Shown: piece by piece, positions 1-7,652 of the stretch | Layout of the letters: each line of letters starts with the position of its first letter | Position numbering within the stretch: the first letter of the stretch is position 1 | Assembly (NCBI GenBank): GCA_900540175.1 | Contig: UQFG01000004.1 | Location: 1-64,000, forward strand | Length of the DNA stretch: 64,000 nt | Origin: an uncultured Mollicutes bacterium | GTDB lineage: Bacteria > Bacillota_I > Bacilli_A > Acholeplasmatales > Anaeroplasmataceae | Direction of reading: 5' to 3' | Program-made: the position numbers and the translations under genes | The notes under the pieces: generated by a model | Databases searched by the model: none | Told to the model about the DNA's origin: nothing | The model's input: only the letters and a program-made list of their open reading frames with translations

Positions 1-301
1 ATTGTCTATTTGGAATTTTCTCATTTTGACTTGCACTATTTATATTCTAGCACCACCTCTAGTCACTGTATCAGGTCGAGCAGGACATTCAAGAACCTCA
101 ACTACCACAGACATCTATTCCCATTTTATCCAATCCTCTGATACTGTGGCAGTTTCTACCTTAGATAACCTCTTTCAATCTAAACCAAAAGAAGAACTAA
201 AGAATGGAATAGATGAATTTAAAAAGATGAAACAATTAGGTTTTGATACAGTAAAAGACTACATGGAGTTCTTAGAATATCAACAATCAAAGCATATATA
301 A
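1..301 (+). pseudogene. 3' fragment of a tyrosine (phage-type) integrase, decayed
   Basis: The readable part contains GRAGHSRTSTTTDIYSHF, the final motif of tyrosine integrases with the catalytic Tyr in DIYSH. It is followed by a roughly 50-aa tail ending KDYMEFLEYQQSKHI. Upstream (bases 1-60) the expected DLRHYY-like box appears only in another frame, as DLHYLYSS with the Arg missing, so I infer at least one indel and loss of a catalytic residue. The gene runs off the left edge of the window. Its stop (299-301) is followed by a hairpin and then by the TGGCAG that begins a copy of the tRNA-Trp 3' end, the normal place for a tRNA-targeting integrase. The decay is inferred; an assembly or base-calling error would look the same. 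Confidence 0.7.
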
Positions 302-1810
302 CAAAAAGGAGAGTCGAAACTCTCCTTTAACTTTCATCAAAAATGGCAGAGCGGATGCAGTTAAATCCGAACTTAAATCTGAGTTTTCGATTTCACTCAG
401 GCTGATGGTTTCAGAGCCGTCCTTATAATTAAAGGTTATCACCATTTTATCATCATACAAATAAATCGTGTTGATAAAACTATCAATCAGCCTGCGCTTA
501 TGATCTAAACGGCGTGTATTGTATTTACGGAAACGGTGAAACCAAAAGAGAATTTGGTCTTTTGTAAGCAACGGCTTTGCCATTTCCTCTTTGATAATTT
601 GAACGGAGAGATCATTCTTTTGTTTTTCTAAATCTTCAAGGCGTTGCTTTGTGGATGGAGTGATGATACCTTGCTGAATAGCATTAAGAAGATTATCAAT
701 ACCTCTTTGAATGTCGGCGTACTGTTTTCTGAGCATCGGCAAAACAGTATTTTCTTTACCTTGGATTTCCATAATGGTATCAGCAATCTTTCCAAGGAGA
801 ACATCGTCAAAAAGCACCTTTTCAATTTGCTTTACAACAAAATCCTCTATCCAATCTTTCTTAACGGTTTTCTTATCGCAACCGCTGTGTTTTTTAACAC
901 CAACGCATTTGTAATAACGATATACAGTTGAGGTCTTGCTCGTTCCACTCTCACCAACCATAAAGCATTCGCATTTGCCACAACGCAATTTTGTGGTCAA
1001 CAAATATTCGTCTTCTGCTTTATGTTTCGCCGGAGCTTTTTTATTTGCAGCCATACGGCGTTGAACACGGTCAAACAATTCGTCTGGAATGATAGCTGGA
1101 ATACCGTGGGAATGAATAATATCCCGATATTTGAACTCGCCAATATAACGACGGTTTTTAAGCATTCGTGTTACCATATCAACACCGATTTTACCGCCAA
1201 AAGCGGAACGCAAACCCTTGGCGTTCATTTCCTGTGCAATCTCGGTCATCGATGCACCTTCAGCATAACGCTTAAAGGCTTCCAGAACGGCGGGTGCAAC
1301 CAAAGGATCTATTTGGAAATGCTGTTCGCTATCAATGGTGTATCCTAACGGCAAAGTGCCGCCGTTGAATTTGCATTTATAAGCGTTTTCAGTAAGACCA
1401 CGAACAACCTTTTCAGAAAGTTCAGCAGAGTAATATTCCGCCATACCTTCAAGCACCGCTTCCATAAGGATGCCTTCCGAACCTTCGGAAATCTTTTCGG
1501 TGGCGGATATAACCTTAACACCATTCTTACGGAGTGCAGCTTTATAATGAGCAGAGTCATAACGATCACGGGCAAAGCGGTCAAGTTTCCATACAATGAT
1601 AAGCTCAAACTTTTTACTCGCACTATCCTTTATCATCTTCTGAAAGTCAGGACGGTTGTCCGTTCTGGCAGAGAAAGCACGGTCGATATATGTACCAACG
1701 ATTTGAATATCGTTCTTTTCCGCAAAAGCCTTGCACTCACGCAACTGACCTTCAATCGACTCTTCACGCTGATTGTCACTTGAATATCGTGCATATATTA
1801 CAGCTGTCAT
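287..1810 (-). CDS. Large serine recombinase (site-specific integrase of the element)
   Basis: The enzyme cuts and joins att sites through a serine intermediate. The N-terminal resolvase domain starts MTAVIYARYSS, with Arg8 and nucleophile Ser10, and includes the WKLDRFARDR segment. It is followed by a recombinase domain (about 150-250), a Cys4 zinc ribbon (CGKC near residue 280, then YYKC and SGC) and a coiled coil (about 360-410). At 507 aa the length is normal for the family. The start ATG is preceded by AAGGTGA. It is the last gene of the minus operon, 15 bp after the helicase stop. The final 20 residues (LPFLMKVKGE onwards) are encoded by flanking DNA outside the element, so the C-terminus depends on the integration site. 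Confidence 0.95.
   Translation of the reverse strand: MTAVIYARYSSDNQREESIEGQLRECKAFAEKNDIQIVGTYIDRAFSARTDNRPDFQKMIKDSASKKFELIIVWKLDRFARDRYDSAHYKAALRKNGVKVISATEKISEGSEGILMEAVLEGMAEYYSAELSEKVVRGLTENAYKCKFNGGTLPLGYTIDSEQHFQIDPLVAPAVLEAFKRYAEGASMTEIAQEMNAKGLRSAFGGKIGVDMVTRMLKNRRYIGEFKYRDIIHSHGIPAIIPDELFDRVQRRMAANKKAPAKHKAEDEYLLTTKLRCGKCECFMVGESGTSKTSTVYRYYKCVGVKKHSGCDKKTVKKDWIEDFVVKQIEKVLFDDVLLGKIADTIMEIQGKENTVLPMLRKQYADIQRGIDNLLNAIQQGIITPSTKQRLEDLEKQKNDLSVQIIKEEMAKPLLTKDQILFWFHRFRKYNTRRLDHKRRLIDSFINTIYLYDDKMVITFNYKDGSETISLSEIENSDLSSDLTASALPFLMKVKGEFRLSFLLYML
305..331. terminator. Bidirectional terminator after the integrase fragment
   Basis: A 10-bp stem (305-314 with 319-328) encloses the tetraloop CGAA. 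It has A/T-rich runs on both sides and follows the integrase stop. The same stem, with a different loop, recurs at 8580-8603. Confidence 0.7.
344..349. repeat. Left crossover repeat of the serine element
   Basis: TGGCAG is identical to 7028-7033. It is the complement of the last six bases of the tRNA-Trp gene (CTGCCA, including CCA). The repeat is short and non-palindromic, as expected for a serine recombinase core plus adjoining identity. Confidence 0.75.
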
Positions 1811-1825
1811 TCCGAATCACCTTCT

Positions 1826-4303
1826 TTACTTAATTTTTCTTTTATAAGTGCAACCAGAACTCTTATAATTTGAGCATCCGAAAAACTCCCCATATGGTCC
1901 CGACTTTTTCAATAATTTTCCGCCACATAACGGACATTCCCATTGTTCTCGTTTTAGTTCCTCGCCGTAGCGTTCTTTGAGTTCCATAGCAAATTCGGAT
2001 TCTTGATTGCTAACAGTAACAAGAAATGCTTTTTTCTTCGCTCTTGTCAACGCAACATAGAAAAGGCGGCGTTCCTCTGCGTATGGGTATTGATCGCAAT
2101 TATCAAGTAATAGGTTTAGGATTGCAGCATCTTGTATTTTACTAGGGAAACCCATTCTCGACTTTTTGTTATTGATAATGAAAATATAATCCGCCTGTAA
2201 TCCTTTGGACTTATGTGCAGTAATAAAATTCATTTTCAAATCGGTTCGCTTGCGATATTTTACTTCCACGAATCCGCTAACATTGTTGTACTGACATTCA
2301 AACAATCCGCTATCGCTCAACAATTTTGCATCAAAAGAGTATCTTCCAATGAAGAACACACTACTATCTCTTGGCAAATCTTCAAGTTTTTTAGCCATAA
2401 ACTCAATAGAGAATTTATCAGTGTATCCGCTAATTTCACCTAAAGCAAACCCGACAGTATCATTTTTCCCTTTGATAGATTTTTTGATTTGAACGGGGTT
2501 TTGCATTATGAAATTTCCGCTAATTTCTATGAGTTTTTGAGTAAAACGATAGGTGGTTTCAATTTTACTGATTTCAGTAGAACCCCAGTATTGTTCAAAG
2601 TTCAAAATGTATCCGATGTCACTGCCAGCAAAACGATAAATGCTTTGCCAATCATCACCCACACAAAACAGGTCATAATCATTGGATTTTCTCATACTGT
2701 TCAGCAATGAGAAACGAGCTTTGGAAATATCTTGATACTCGTCAACGATAACATATTTGTAAGGACTGATATATTTCCTTTGCTCGACATACTGAGTTGC
2801 CATATTGATCATATCATTAAAATCAATTTCCTTGTGCTCATTCAAATAGGCGCAGTATGAATTAAATATGGGTTCAAGAAGCGACAAAATAGTATTATTG
2901 TTTTGAGCATTACTATTTCCGATATTCAATTGCCGCACAGTAGCAATTGTGTATCCATTGCTTTTTATAAGATTGATAACGGTTTCAAACAACTCTATAA
3001 CGCCATCAAGAATGGAATCACCATCAGCAGACACTTGTTCCCATAATTCTTTTGTGGTTTTTGGAGTTAGTTTTACACCTTTTGCAACAAGTTTTTCTTT
3101 TAAATTTTCAAGCAAAACACCATCGAATTTTTCATAAGCATAACACTCGATTAAAATAGTATCATTAACACTATGAGTTTCCCGTTTCCATTTCATAGAT
3201 GCTTGATATGTTTGGGTAGCTGTCATTCCGTTAGCACCTTTGAAATAGGATGGAACTTCGCCATTCTTATTTACACCGAAATATTCAATGTAAATATCAT
3301 ATTCAGGCAAATAAAAGTCTGGATTATATTGCCCATATTCGCTTGTGCGTGTATCGACTTTATAAGGGTGTTCATAGATGTATTGTATTCCGTTTTGTGT
3401 TAAAAAGTTTGCTATATCCATTTCGCCATAACTTTTTACTGTTTCATTGTTTATTGTTGTTGGCGGATTTAATCGCAAATACTCTTCATATTCTGCTTGC
3501 GTTTTGAACTCGAACTCGGATTTTGAAACAACACGATTATACAATAAATACGAACTCAATAGATTTAAATATGCATCTGATTGCATATTCAGCAACAACT
3601 GTTCTTTAACAAACTTGCGCAAATTTAATTGCGTAATTTTAGGGACGATACCATTTACTTTAGTAATAATATTCAACCCAAGTTTGTGAAATGTGGATGC
3701 ATCTATGTTACAACCGGTTTCTTGGTTGATTCGTTGGCTCATCTCACTTGCTGAAGCATTGGTAAAAGACAATACCAAAATATCTTCCGGCTTATATCTT
3801 CCCGATTGTAGCAGAAATTTTATTTTACCTACTACAGTAGTTGTTTTACCCGTTCCTGCCCCAGCAATTACAAGATGGTTGTGAGCATTTTTGACAATAC
3901 AAGTCATTTGCTGCTTGTCTAATCTTCGTCCCTCAACATCCCCGATCAATGTATAAGCATTTTGGATTTTTGCATCGGCAACTCTATCGTTATGAATGCT
4001 TATTTGTTGTTTAAGAGAGTTGGCATTGCGATATAGTTCCGCTTGTTTCTCCAACAAACTTTTATAGTGTATTGCCTTTTTCAATTTTTGAATATTTGTT
4101 ATACTCACATTTGCAATTAGAGACGCATTGCGATTGCGCCATTCAAATTCTTTGCTTGGCTCAACAAATGACTGAGAATCCGCAAATAATATAGTTATTT
4201 CTCGTAAAGCTGTATCAATCTGCATAATTAGATTGTCACACATATCGTTTCGGAGTTTTATTTTCTCTTTATGCTTATCAATAATTGTTTGAATAAAACC
4301 CAT
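1826..4303 (-). CDS. UvrD/HelD-like superfamily 1 helicase with an inserted nuclease-like segment and zinc finger
   Basis: An ATP-dependent DNA helicase is indicated by Walker A GAGTGKTT (about 148-155), Walker B VIVDEYQD, GDDWQSIYRF, TYRF and the ALTRAKK motif near the C-terminus. Between motifs Ia and II, residues about 290-345 contain a Glu (GEMDIANF), Asp (NPDF, about 329) and Glu (IYIEYFG, about 340) arrangement resembling a PD-(D/E)XK nuclease core. The C-terminus has a topoisomerase-type zinc finger (CPLCGG, then CSNY and SGC). It is 825 aa and lies 12 bp after the HTH gene, with AAGGAG before the ATG. It could aid element processing or be a defence cargo; neither can be decided from sequence. 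The helicase call is firm and the nuclease assignment is moderate. Confidence 0.88.
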   Translation of the reverse strand: MGFIQTIIDKHKEKIKLRNDMCDNLIMQIDTALREITILFADSQSFVEPSKEFEWRNRNASLIANVSITNIQKLKKAIHYKSLLEKQAELYRNANSLKQQISIHNDRVADAKIQNAYTLIGDVEGRRLDKQQMTCIVKNAHNHLVIAGAGTGKTTTVVGKIKFLLQSGRYKPEDILVLSFTNASASEMSQRINQETGCNIDASTFHKLGLNIITKVNGIVPKITQLNLRKFVKEQLLLNMQSDAYLNLLSSYLLYNRVVSKSEFEFKTQAEYEEYLRLNPPTTINNETVKSYGEMDIANFLTQNGIQYIYEHPYKVDTRTSEYGQYNPDFYLPEYDIYIEYFGVNKNGEVPSYFKGANGMTATQTYQASMKWKRETHSVNDTILIECYAYEKFDGVLLENLKEKLVAKGVKLTPKTTKELWEQVSADGDSILDGVIELFETVINLIKSNGYTIATVRQLNIGNSNAQNNNTILSLLEPIFNSYCAYLNEHKEIDFNDMINMATQYVEQRKYISPYKYVIVDEYQDISKARFSLLNSMRKSNDYDLFCVGDDWQSIYRFAGSDIGYILNFEQYWGSTEISKIETTYRFTQKLIEISGNFIMQNPVQIKKSIKGKNDTVGFALGEISGYTDKFSIEFMAKKLEDLPRDSSVFFIGRYSFDAKLLSDSGLFECQYNNVSGFVEVKYRKRTDLKMNFITAHKSKGLQADYIFIINNKKSRMGFPSKIQDAAILNLLLDNCDQYPYAEERRLFYVALTRAKKKAFLVTVSNQESEFAMELKERYGEELKREQWECPLCGGKLLKKSGPYGEFFGCSNYKSSGCTYKRKIK

Positions 4304-4315
4304 AATATCAACTCC

Positions 4316-4501
4316 TTATTCTTCCGCCTTGCCGCTATTTACCCATTCGTCAATCTCAGAAACCTTGAACTTCCACTTTTTGCCAACTTTATGTGCAGGC
4401 ATATCTTTTGTCGCGATCCAGCGCAATGCGGTATCTCTACTAATGCCGAGATATTTCATAATCTCAGGCATAGAACAATAGCGATCTTCTATTTCAGCCA
4501 T
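4316..4501 (-). CDS. Excisionase-type helix-turn-helix protein
   Basis: A 61-aa protein with a MerR-like/HTH_17 fold: SMPEIMKYLGISRDTALRW is the helix-turn-helix, and HKVGKKWKFKVSEIDEW is the wing and final helix. Proteins of this class act as excisionases or recombination directionality factors, or as small regulators in mobile elements. I chose the ATG at 4501 because GAGGTG precedes it; a longer upstream reading has no ribosome site. It is the first gene of the helicase-recombinase operon. The promoter at 4531-4559 and tandem 10-bp repeats at 4564-4583 lie just upstream and are plausible binding sites. Confidence 0.85.
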   Translation of the reverse strand: MAEIEDRYCSMPEIMKYLGISRDTALRWIATKDMPAHKVGKKWKFKVSEIDEWVNSGKAEE

Positions 4502-4530
4502 AATAGCACCTCGTTTTTCGTGTTTTCTAC

Positions 4531-4559
4531 AGTATACCACAAACCGAACGATTTGTAAA
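4531..4559 (-). promoter_or_regulatory. Sigma-A-type promoter of the HTH-helicase-recombinase operon
   Basis: On the minus strand, TTTACA (4554-4559) and TATACT (4531-4536) are separated by exactly 17 bases, about 30 bp before the HTH start codon. Confidence 0.7.
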
Positions 4560-4563
4560 GTTA

Positions 4564-4583
4564 TTGCACGATATTGTACGATT
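4564..4583. promoter_or_regulatory. Tandem 10-bp repeats, candidate operator
   Basis: TTGCACGATA is followed immediately by TTGTACGATT, and a third related core (AACGATTTG) overlaps the -35 region at about 4547. They lie between the two divergent promoters, so the HTH protein or MobC is the obvious candidate ligand. This is inference from position and repetition. Confidence 0.4.
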
Positions 4584-4615
4584 TTATTTTCAAACAAAAT
4601 TTTGCATTATTGGCC

Positions 4616-4644
4616 TTGACAAAACTTTTAAAGTCCGGTAAAAT
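4616..4644 (+). promoter_or_regulatory. Promoter of the mobilization operon
   Basis: TTGACA (4616-4621), a 17-base spacer and TAAAAT (4639-4644), reading towards the mob genes. The gene-free stretch 4502-4858 holds this promoter, the divergent one, the repeats and the hairpin at 4770-4825. An oriT is likely somewhere here, but I could not recognise a nick site. Confidence 0.65.
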
Positions 4645-4769
4645 AAGCATCCAATCAAATAGAGAACATATATGTCTTCGTGTAATACATAGCCGAAAGC
4701 GACTTGACAGCACAAGGCTTATTTTTATCTCTGTCGGTATGTTCTTTGACAAAAACATAAACGCAAAAC

Positions 4770-4825
4770 AAATCCCTGCGCGGATACTGTCAAGGAATGA
4801 CCATACAGTTTTCACGCAGGGATTT
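4770..4825 (+). terminator. Leader hairpin, terminator-like, upstream of the mob genes
   Basis: An 11-bp perfect stem (AAATCCCTGCG with CGCAGGGATTT) encloses a second short stem (ACTGT/ACAGT) and is followed by TTTTTATA. It sits between the TTGACA promoter and the first mob reading frame. It could be an attenuator or part of the transfer origin. Confidence 0.5.
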
Positions 4826-4858
4826 TTATATTACAGCAGAAGGGAGTGATCACAAAAT

Positions 4859-5005
4859 ATGACTGCGGTAGAACTCTATCCCGAAGGGATAGGCAAGCAT
4901 ATTGTTTGTATATACAGCGGCTCTAAAGCCGCCGCTTTACAAACAGCTTGTCGGGGTGAACCCCGAACCCCCAATAATACGACATCGGGGAATAAACAGC
5001 GGTAG
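4859..5005 (+). CDS. Small ORF upstream of mobC, function unknown
   Basis: 48 codons from an ATG with GAAGGGAG about 10 bases upstream, starting MTAVELYPEGIGKHIVCIYS and ending TSGNKQR. No domain is recognised. It lies between the leader hairpin and mobC in the mobilization operon, and the region may also hold DNA signals for transfer. It could be a translated leader rather than a functional protein; support is only the ribosome site and its position. Confidence 0.35.
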   Translation: MTAVELYPEGIGKHIVCIYSGSKAAALQTACRGEPRTPNNTTSGNKQR

Positions 5006-5055
5006 TTCGGCTGCCGCAGAAAGAGAGGATAACTAAAACCAACAACAAAACCAAA

Positions 5056-5349
5056 ATGATTGCAATGCGTTTTCGTGAGAGCGATTATGCAGCAATCAAG
5101 AAAAAAGCAGAAAAAGTGAATATGAACTTCACCGAGTTTGTAACGGCAGCGGCAATGAATAAACCCATAACTGTTATAAACGGTCTTTCGGATGTGCTGA
5201 AAGAACAGAAAGCCATTGGAAGAAACATTAATCAGCTCACAACACTCTGTAATATGGGCAAGATTGTATGTCACGATTTGCATGAGTTGAAACAGCAATA
5301 TGCCGAGGTGCTGACAACGCTTAACGAGATAGTCGGGAGGTGTAGTTGA
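5056..5349 (+). CDS. mobC: MobC-like relaxosome accessory protein
   Basis: A 97-aa protein with an N-terminal ribbon-helix-helix-like segment (IAMRFRESDYAAIKKKAEK, then NFTEFVTAAAM) and the helical region EQKAIGRNINQLTTLCN typical of MobC proteins, which bind oriT and help the relaxase open the strand. The start is uncertain: the frame is open upstream to 4996, no good ribosome site precedes the ATG at 5056, and AGAGAGG lies about 27 bases away. The stop TGA overlaps the relaxase ATG by one base, implying translational coupling. Confidence 0.8.
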   Translation: MIAMRFRESDYAAIKKKAEKVNMNFTEFVTAAAMNKPITVINGLSDVLKEQKAIGRNINQLTTLCNMGKIVCHDLHELKQQYAEVLTTLNEIVGRCS

Positions 5350-6695
5350 TGGCAACCTTTACGGCAATCCCCGAAAAGACACAGACCGCCACGGCGATGA
5401 AACGAGTGCTTGATTATGTTATGCAAGATAAGAAAACCATCATAGACGGAATAAAGCTTGTAAGCGGTCAGCACTGTGTTCCCGAATCGGCGTATCAGGA
5501 ATTTATGGCTACCAAGCATCAATACGGTAAAGCAAAGGGTGTGTTCTTCAAACAGTATGTGCAATCCTTTAAACCCGATTGCAATGCTACACCCGAACAG
5601 ATACACCGTATAGGTTTGGAAACCGCAAAACTGTTTGATGGGTTTGAGGTGGTTGTAGCAACACACATTGACCGTGACCACTGGCATAATCATTTCGTTG
5701 TCAACTCGGTAAACTGTGAAACGGGTTATAAAATCCAAATCAATGAAAAAGGTTTGGAAGAACTGCGACACAAATCGGATGCAATCTGTCAGCAGTTTGG
5801 GTTAGAGGTGTTAACACCATACCAAAAGCCTAAACAAAAATCTATAAATCAGCGAGAATACCGCACCGCCTTGCGCAGCGACAGTAAAAAGCTGAAACTG
5901 ACAAATGCCATAGATTATGCGGTAGCAACAAGCCGAAGCAAAAAGCAGTTTATCGAACAAATGGACAAACTCGGATACGGTGTAAAATGGATAGACTATT
6001 ATAAGTATATCACCTATACCACACCGGATGGTCAACGGTTTCGGGATAACCGATTACTTGAAGATAAATATTTAAAAACTAATATGGAGGAATTATTTGC
6101 TTATGGATATAGAGGAAATGAAGAAGAACAATCCAATAGAACAGATAACCGAGGAAACGGTGGCAACCTTGACCGAGCCGATACAGCCTCAGTATCTGCT
6201 TTTGACATTGGAACAGTACAACAAAATAGCGGAATACTTTTCGACAGTTGGGAACAGCATTGTAAAAAGCACGGATTTGATATCCGAACTGCCAACGCAT
6301 CAGGATTTGAACGACCTAACGGTACAAATACTCAGACCTTATTTAGCGGAGATGCGAAAGATAACGGCAGACAAGCTGGACTCAATAGAGTATTCAACCA
6401 AGGACAAATTATCGAGGCAGACGGACTCCTTGAAAGAACAGCTTCACAAGGAGATCAATCGTATGATGAACGAGATGAAAGCCAAGGACTTGACGCCGTG
6501 GAAACTCAAACTGAAATGGGCAGCGGTTGGGGCGATATTGCCGTCGATGCTTTGTATCTTGCAGCTGATATTACGATGATAGGAGAAACGGACAATAATG
6601 AGAAACAGAAACCCAAATTTGTCCGTGAACGCAAACGCGGACAAAAGAAAAGCCAAGACAGCCATGATGATGGCGGTATGCAAATAAAAATGTAA
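5349..6695 (+). CDS. Relaxase (MobP/MobA-type DNA nickase)
   Basis: This would nick oriT and pilot the strand during mobilization. The N-terminal 250 residues form the relaxase domain, with the metal-binding triad HIDRDHWHNHF (about 106-116) followed by VVNSVN. A family-typical segment, INEKGLEELRHKSDAIC, follows. The C-terminal roughly 190 residues are hydrophilic and low in predicted order (NRTDNRGNGGN and similar). I chose ATG 5349 because GGGAGG lies 9 bases upstream; an in-frame TTG at 5346 is less likely. 448 aa. The tail's coding sequence also encodes a second protein in the +1 frame (6097-6579). Confidence 0.92.
   Translation: MATFTAIPEKTQTATAMKRVLDYVMQDKKTIIDGIKLVSGQHCVPESAYQEFMATKHQYGKAKGVFFKQYVQSFKPDCNATPEQIHRIGLETAKLFDGFEVVVATHIDRDHWHNHFVVNSVNCETGYKIQINEKGLEELRHKSDAICQQFGLEVLTPYQKPKQKSINQREYRTALRSDSKKLKLTNAIDYAVATSRSKKQFIEQMDKLGYGVKWIDYYKYITYTTPDGQRFRDNRLLEDKYLKTNMEELFAYGYRGNEEEQSNRTDNRGNGGNLDRADTASVSAFDIGTVQQNSGILFDSWEQHCKKHGFDIRTANASGFERPNGTNTQTLFSGDAKDNGRQAGLNRVFNQGQIIEADGLLERTASQGDQSYDERDESQGLDAVETQTEMGSGWGDIAVDALYLAADITMIGETDNNEKQKPKFVRERKRGQKKSQDSHDDGGMQIKM
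6097..6579 (+). CDS. Membrane-anchored MobB-like protein encoded inside the relaxase gene
   Basis: 160 codons, entirely nested in the relaxase gene in another frame. An internal GGAGG (6086-6090) lies 6 bases before a TTG start; the in-frame ATG at 6103 is the alternative. The product looks like a genuine protein: acidic N-terminus, helical middle (LEQYNKIAEYFSTVGNSIV), a coiled-coil stretch (LSRQTDSLKEQLHKEINRMM) and a C-terminal membrane helix (WAAVGAILPSMLCILQLIL). The plan resembles RSF1010 MobB, also encoded within mobA and membrane-associated, and known to aid relaxosome function. No sequence homology to MobB is claimed; the functional parallel is inference. Confidence 0.72.
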   Translation: MLMDIEEMKKNNPIEQITEETVATLTEPIQPQYLLLTLEQYNKIAEYFSTVGNSIVKSTDLISELPTHQDLNDLTVQILRPYLAEMRKITADKLDSIEYSTKDKLSRQTDSLKEQLHKEINRMMNEMKAKDLTPWKLKLKWAAVGAILPSMLCILQLILR

Positions 6696-6738
6696 AGGAG
6701 TGATGACCGTCATAATCCTATAAGTTCCGTGATGCCTT

Positions 6739-6909
6739 ATGAAAAAAGGTGGATGGGATATTCCGGATTATGAATATGAAAATTTAGCACGGCACTTCCT
6801 TCCGCAAATTCAAGCCTTCTTTGAGAGCGAAGAAGGAGGAAAGGAATATGAGGAATGGAAGACCGAACAAGCCGCGTTAAAGGCACAGACCGCCGATAAA
6901 ACGGCTTAA
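6739..6909 (+). CDS. Small acidic protein of clostridial-type mobile elements, unknown function
   Basis: 56 codons, MKKGGWDIPDYEYENLARHF at the start, then acidic EEGGKEYEEWKTEQ. I recall this kind of short protein near relaxase genes in Bacillota conjugative elements but cannot name a role. It is the last gene before the terminator at 6918. The strong AAGGAG at 6695-6700 is too far upstream to serve this ATG and instead precedes a six-codon frame, so translation may be by re-initiation. Confidence 0.55.
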   Translation: MKKGGWDIPDYEYENLARHFLPQIQAFFESEEGGKEYEEWKTEQAALKAQTADKTA

Positions 6910-6917
6910 ACGAACAC

Positions 6918-6955
6918 ACGGGCAGAGAGCGAAAACTCTCTGCCCGTAACTTTTA
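6918..6955 (+). terminator. Terminator of the mobilization operon
   Basis: A 12-bp perfect stem ACGGGCAGAGAG / CTCTCTGCCCGT with loop CGAAAA, followed by AACTTTTATT. Confidence 0.85.
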
Positions 6956-6974
6956 TTATTGCGAGAAATAAACA

Positions 6975-7021
6975 ATAAATCCGAACACATCACCTATTAC
7001 GGTAATGAAGTTCGGATTTAT
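6975..7021. repeat. Inverted repeat at the right end of the element, likely recombinase site
   Basis: ATAAATCCGAAC (6975-6986) is repeated inverted as GTTCGGATTTAT (7010-7021), with a small palindrome ATTACGGTAAT between. The core AAATCCGAAC also occurs at 363-372 near the left end, in the same orientation as the 6977-6986 copy and inverted relative to the outer copy at 7010-7019. Arms of att sites bound by the serine recombinase are the natural reading. Confidence 0.55.
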
Positions 7022-7027
7022 CGCACT

Positions 7028-7071
<44 letters not shown>

Positions 7072-7192
7072 TTATCCCCTATTTGATTTAAAACTATTTA
7101 AATCGAATTATATTCGGTTAGATATATGTCGAACGAAGCAGTAAATCAATTCAACTTAAATTAAATCAATCTATTTTAAAGGATAACTTTTT

Positions 7193-7226
7193 GGACAACA
7201 TTTTAATTTGTTGTCCTTAATTTTTT
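7193..7226. terminator. Hairpin in the gene-free part of the remnant
   Basis: An 8-bp stem GGACAACA / TGTTGTCC (7193-7200 with 7209-7216), followed by TTAATTTTTT. It is terminator-like, although no gene is recognised immediately upstream on the plus strand. Confidence 0.5.
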
Positions 7227-7394
7227 AGAACCACTAAACTTTGAACTGAAATAATCTATTTTAAATGAATAAATTCCATCCCATTAGATTTTATATTGAT
7301 AAATCAATATATTAGAGTAACGTTCAATATAGATTGAAATTTTTTGTAAGTACCGCTACCATACTAGAATGAATAGAATTATAAATTACTTTTT

Positions 7395-7511
7395 TTATTT
7401 AATATGGAAATAAAGAGGAATCCAGTGGGAAAACCGAGCTGGAGCTAAAATGCCTATAAAAAGGCTTTTTCCTTTGCTAAGTCGCATAAGGGCTTTAATC
7501 AAAGCCTTCAT
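7395..7511 (-). CDS. 38-aa cationic/hydrophobic peptide ORF, unknown
   Basis: The reading frame begins MKALIKALMRLSKGKSLFIG and ends SHWIPLYFHIK. It has a near-perfect ribosome site (GAGGAGGTG, 6 bases before ATG) and a well-formed promoter at 7542-7570. Lys/Arg-rich with hydrophobic stretches, it could be a leader peptide, a small toxin or a membrane-active peptide; I recognise no family. It is transcribed away from the 307-aa gene. The DNA is also rich in short inverted repeats (AAGGGCTTT/AAAGCCTT), so a structured RNA is an alternative. Confidence 0.5.
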   Translation of the reverse strand: MKALIKALMRLSKGKSLFIGILAPARFSHWIPLYFHIK

Positions 7512-7541
7512 AATAAACACCTCCTCTTTATTTGCATAAAC

Positions 7542-7570
7542 ATTATATATTAAAATATAAAATTTGTAAA
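7542..7570 (-). promoter_or_regulatory. Promoter of the 38-codon ORF
   Basis: On the minus strand, TTTACA (7565-7570), a 17-base spacer and TATAAT (7542-7547), about 30 bp from the start codon. The region is very AT-rich, so chance matches are likelier than usual. Confidence 0.5.
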
Positions 7571-7652
7571 TATATGTAAATTTTTCATATATTATGATAA
7601 TATTTAATTAAAGAACAATTTTATTATTTTACAATATATGAGAGGGATACTT

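Noticed and set aside
4876..5355. 159-codon minus-strand frame across mobC
   Set aside because: Antisense to mobC and the leader, with no start signal or family resemblance.
6702..6722. Six-codon frame MTVIIL after AAGGAG behind the relaxase gene
   Set aside because: Too short to support as a gene; noted only as a possible re-initiation feature for the 56-aa ORF.
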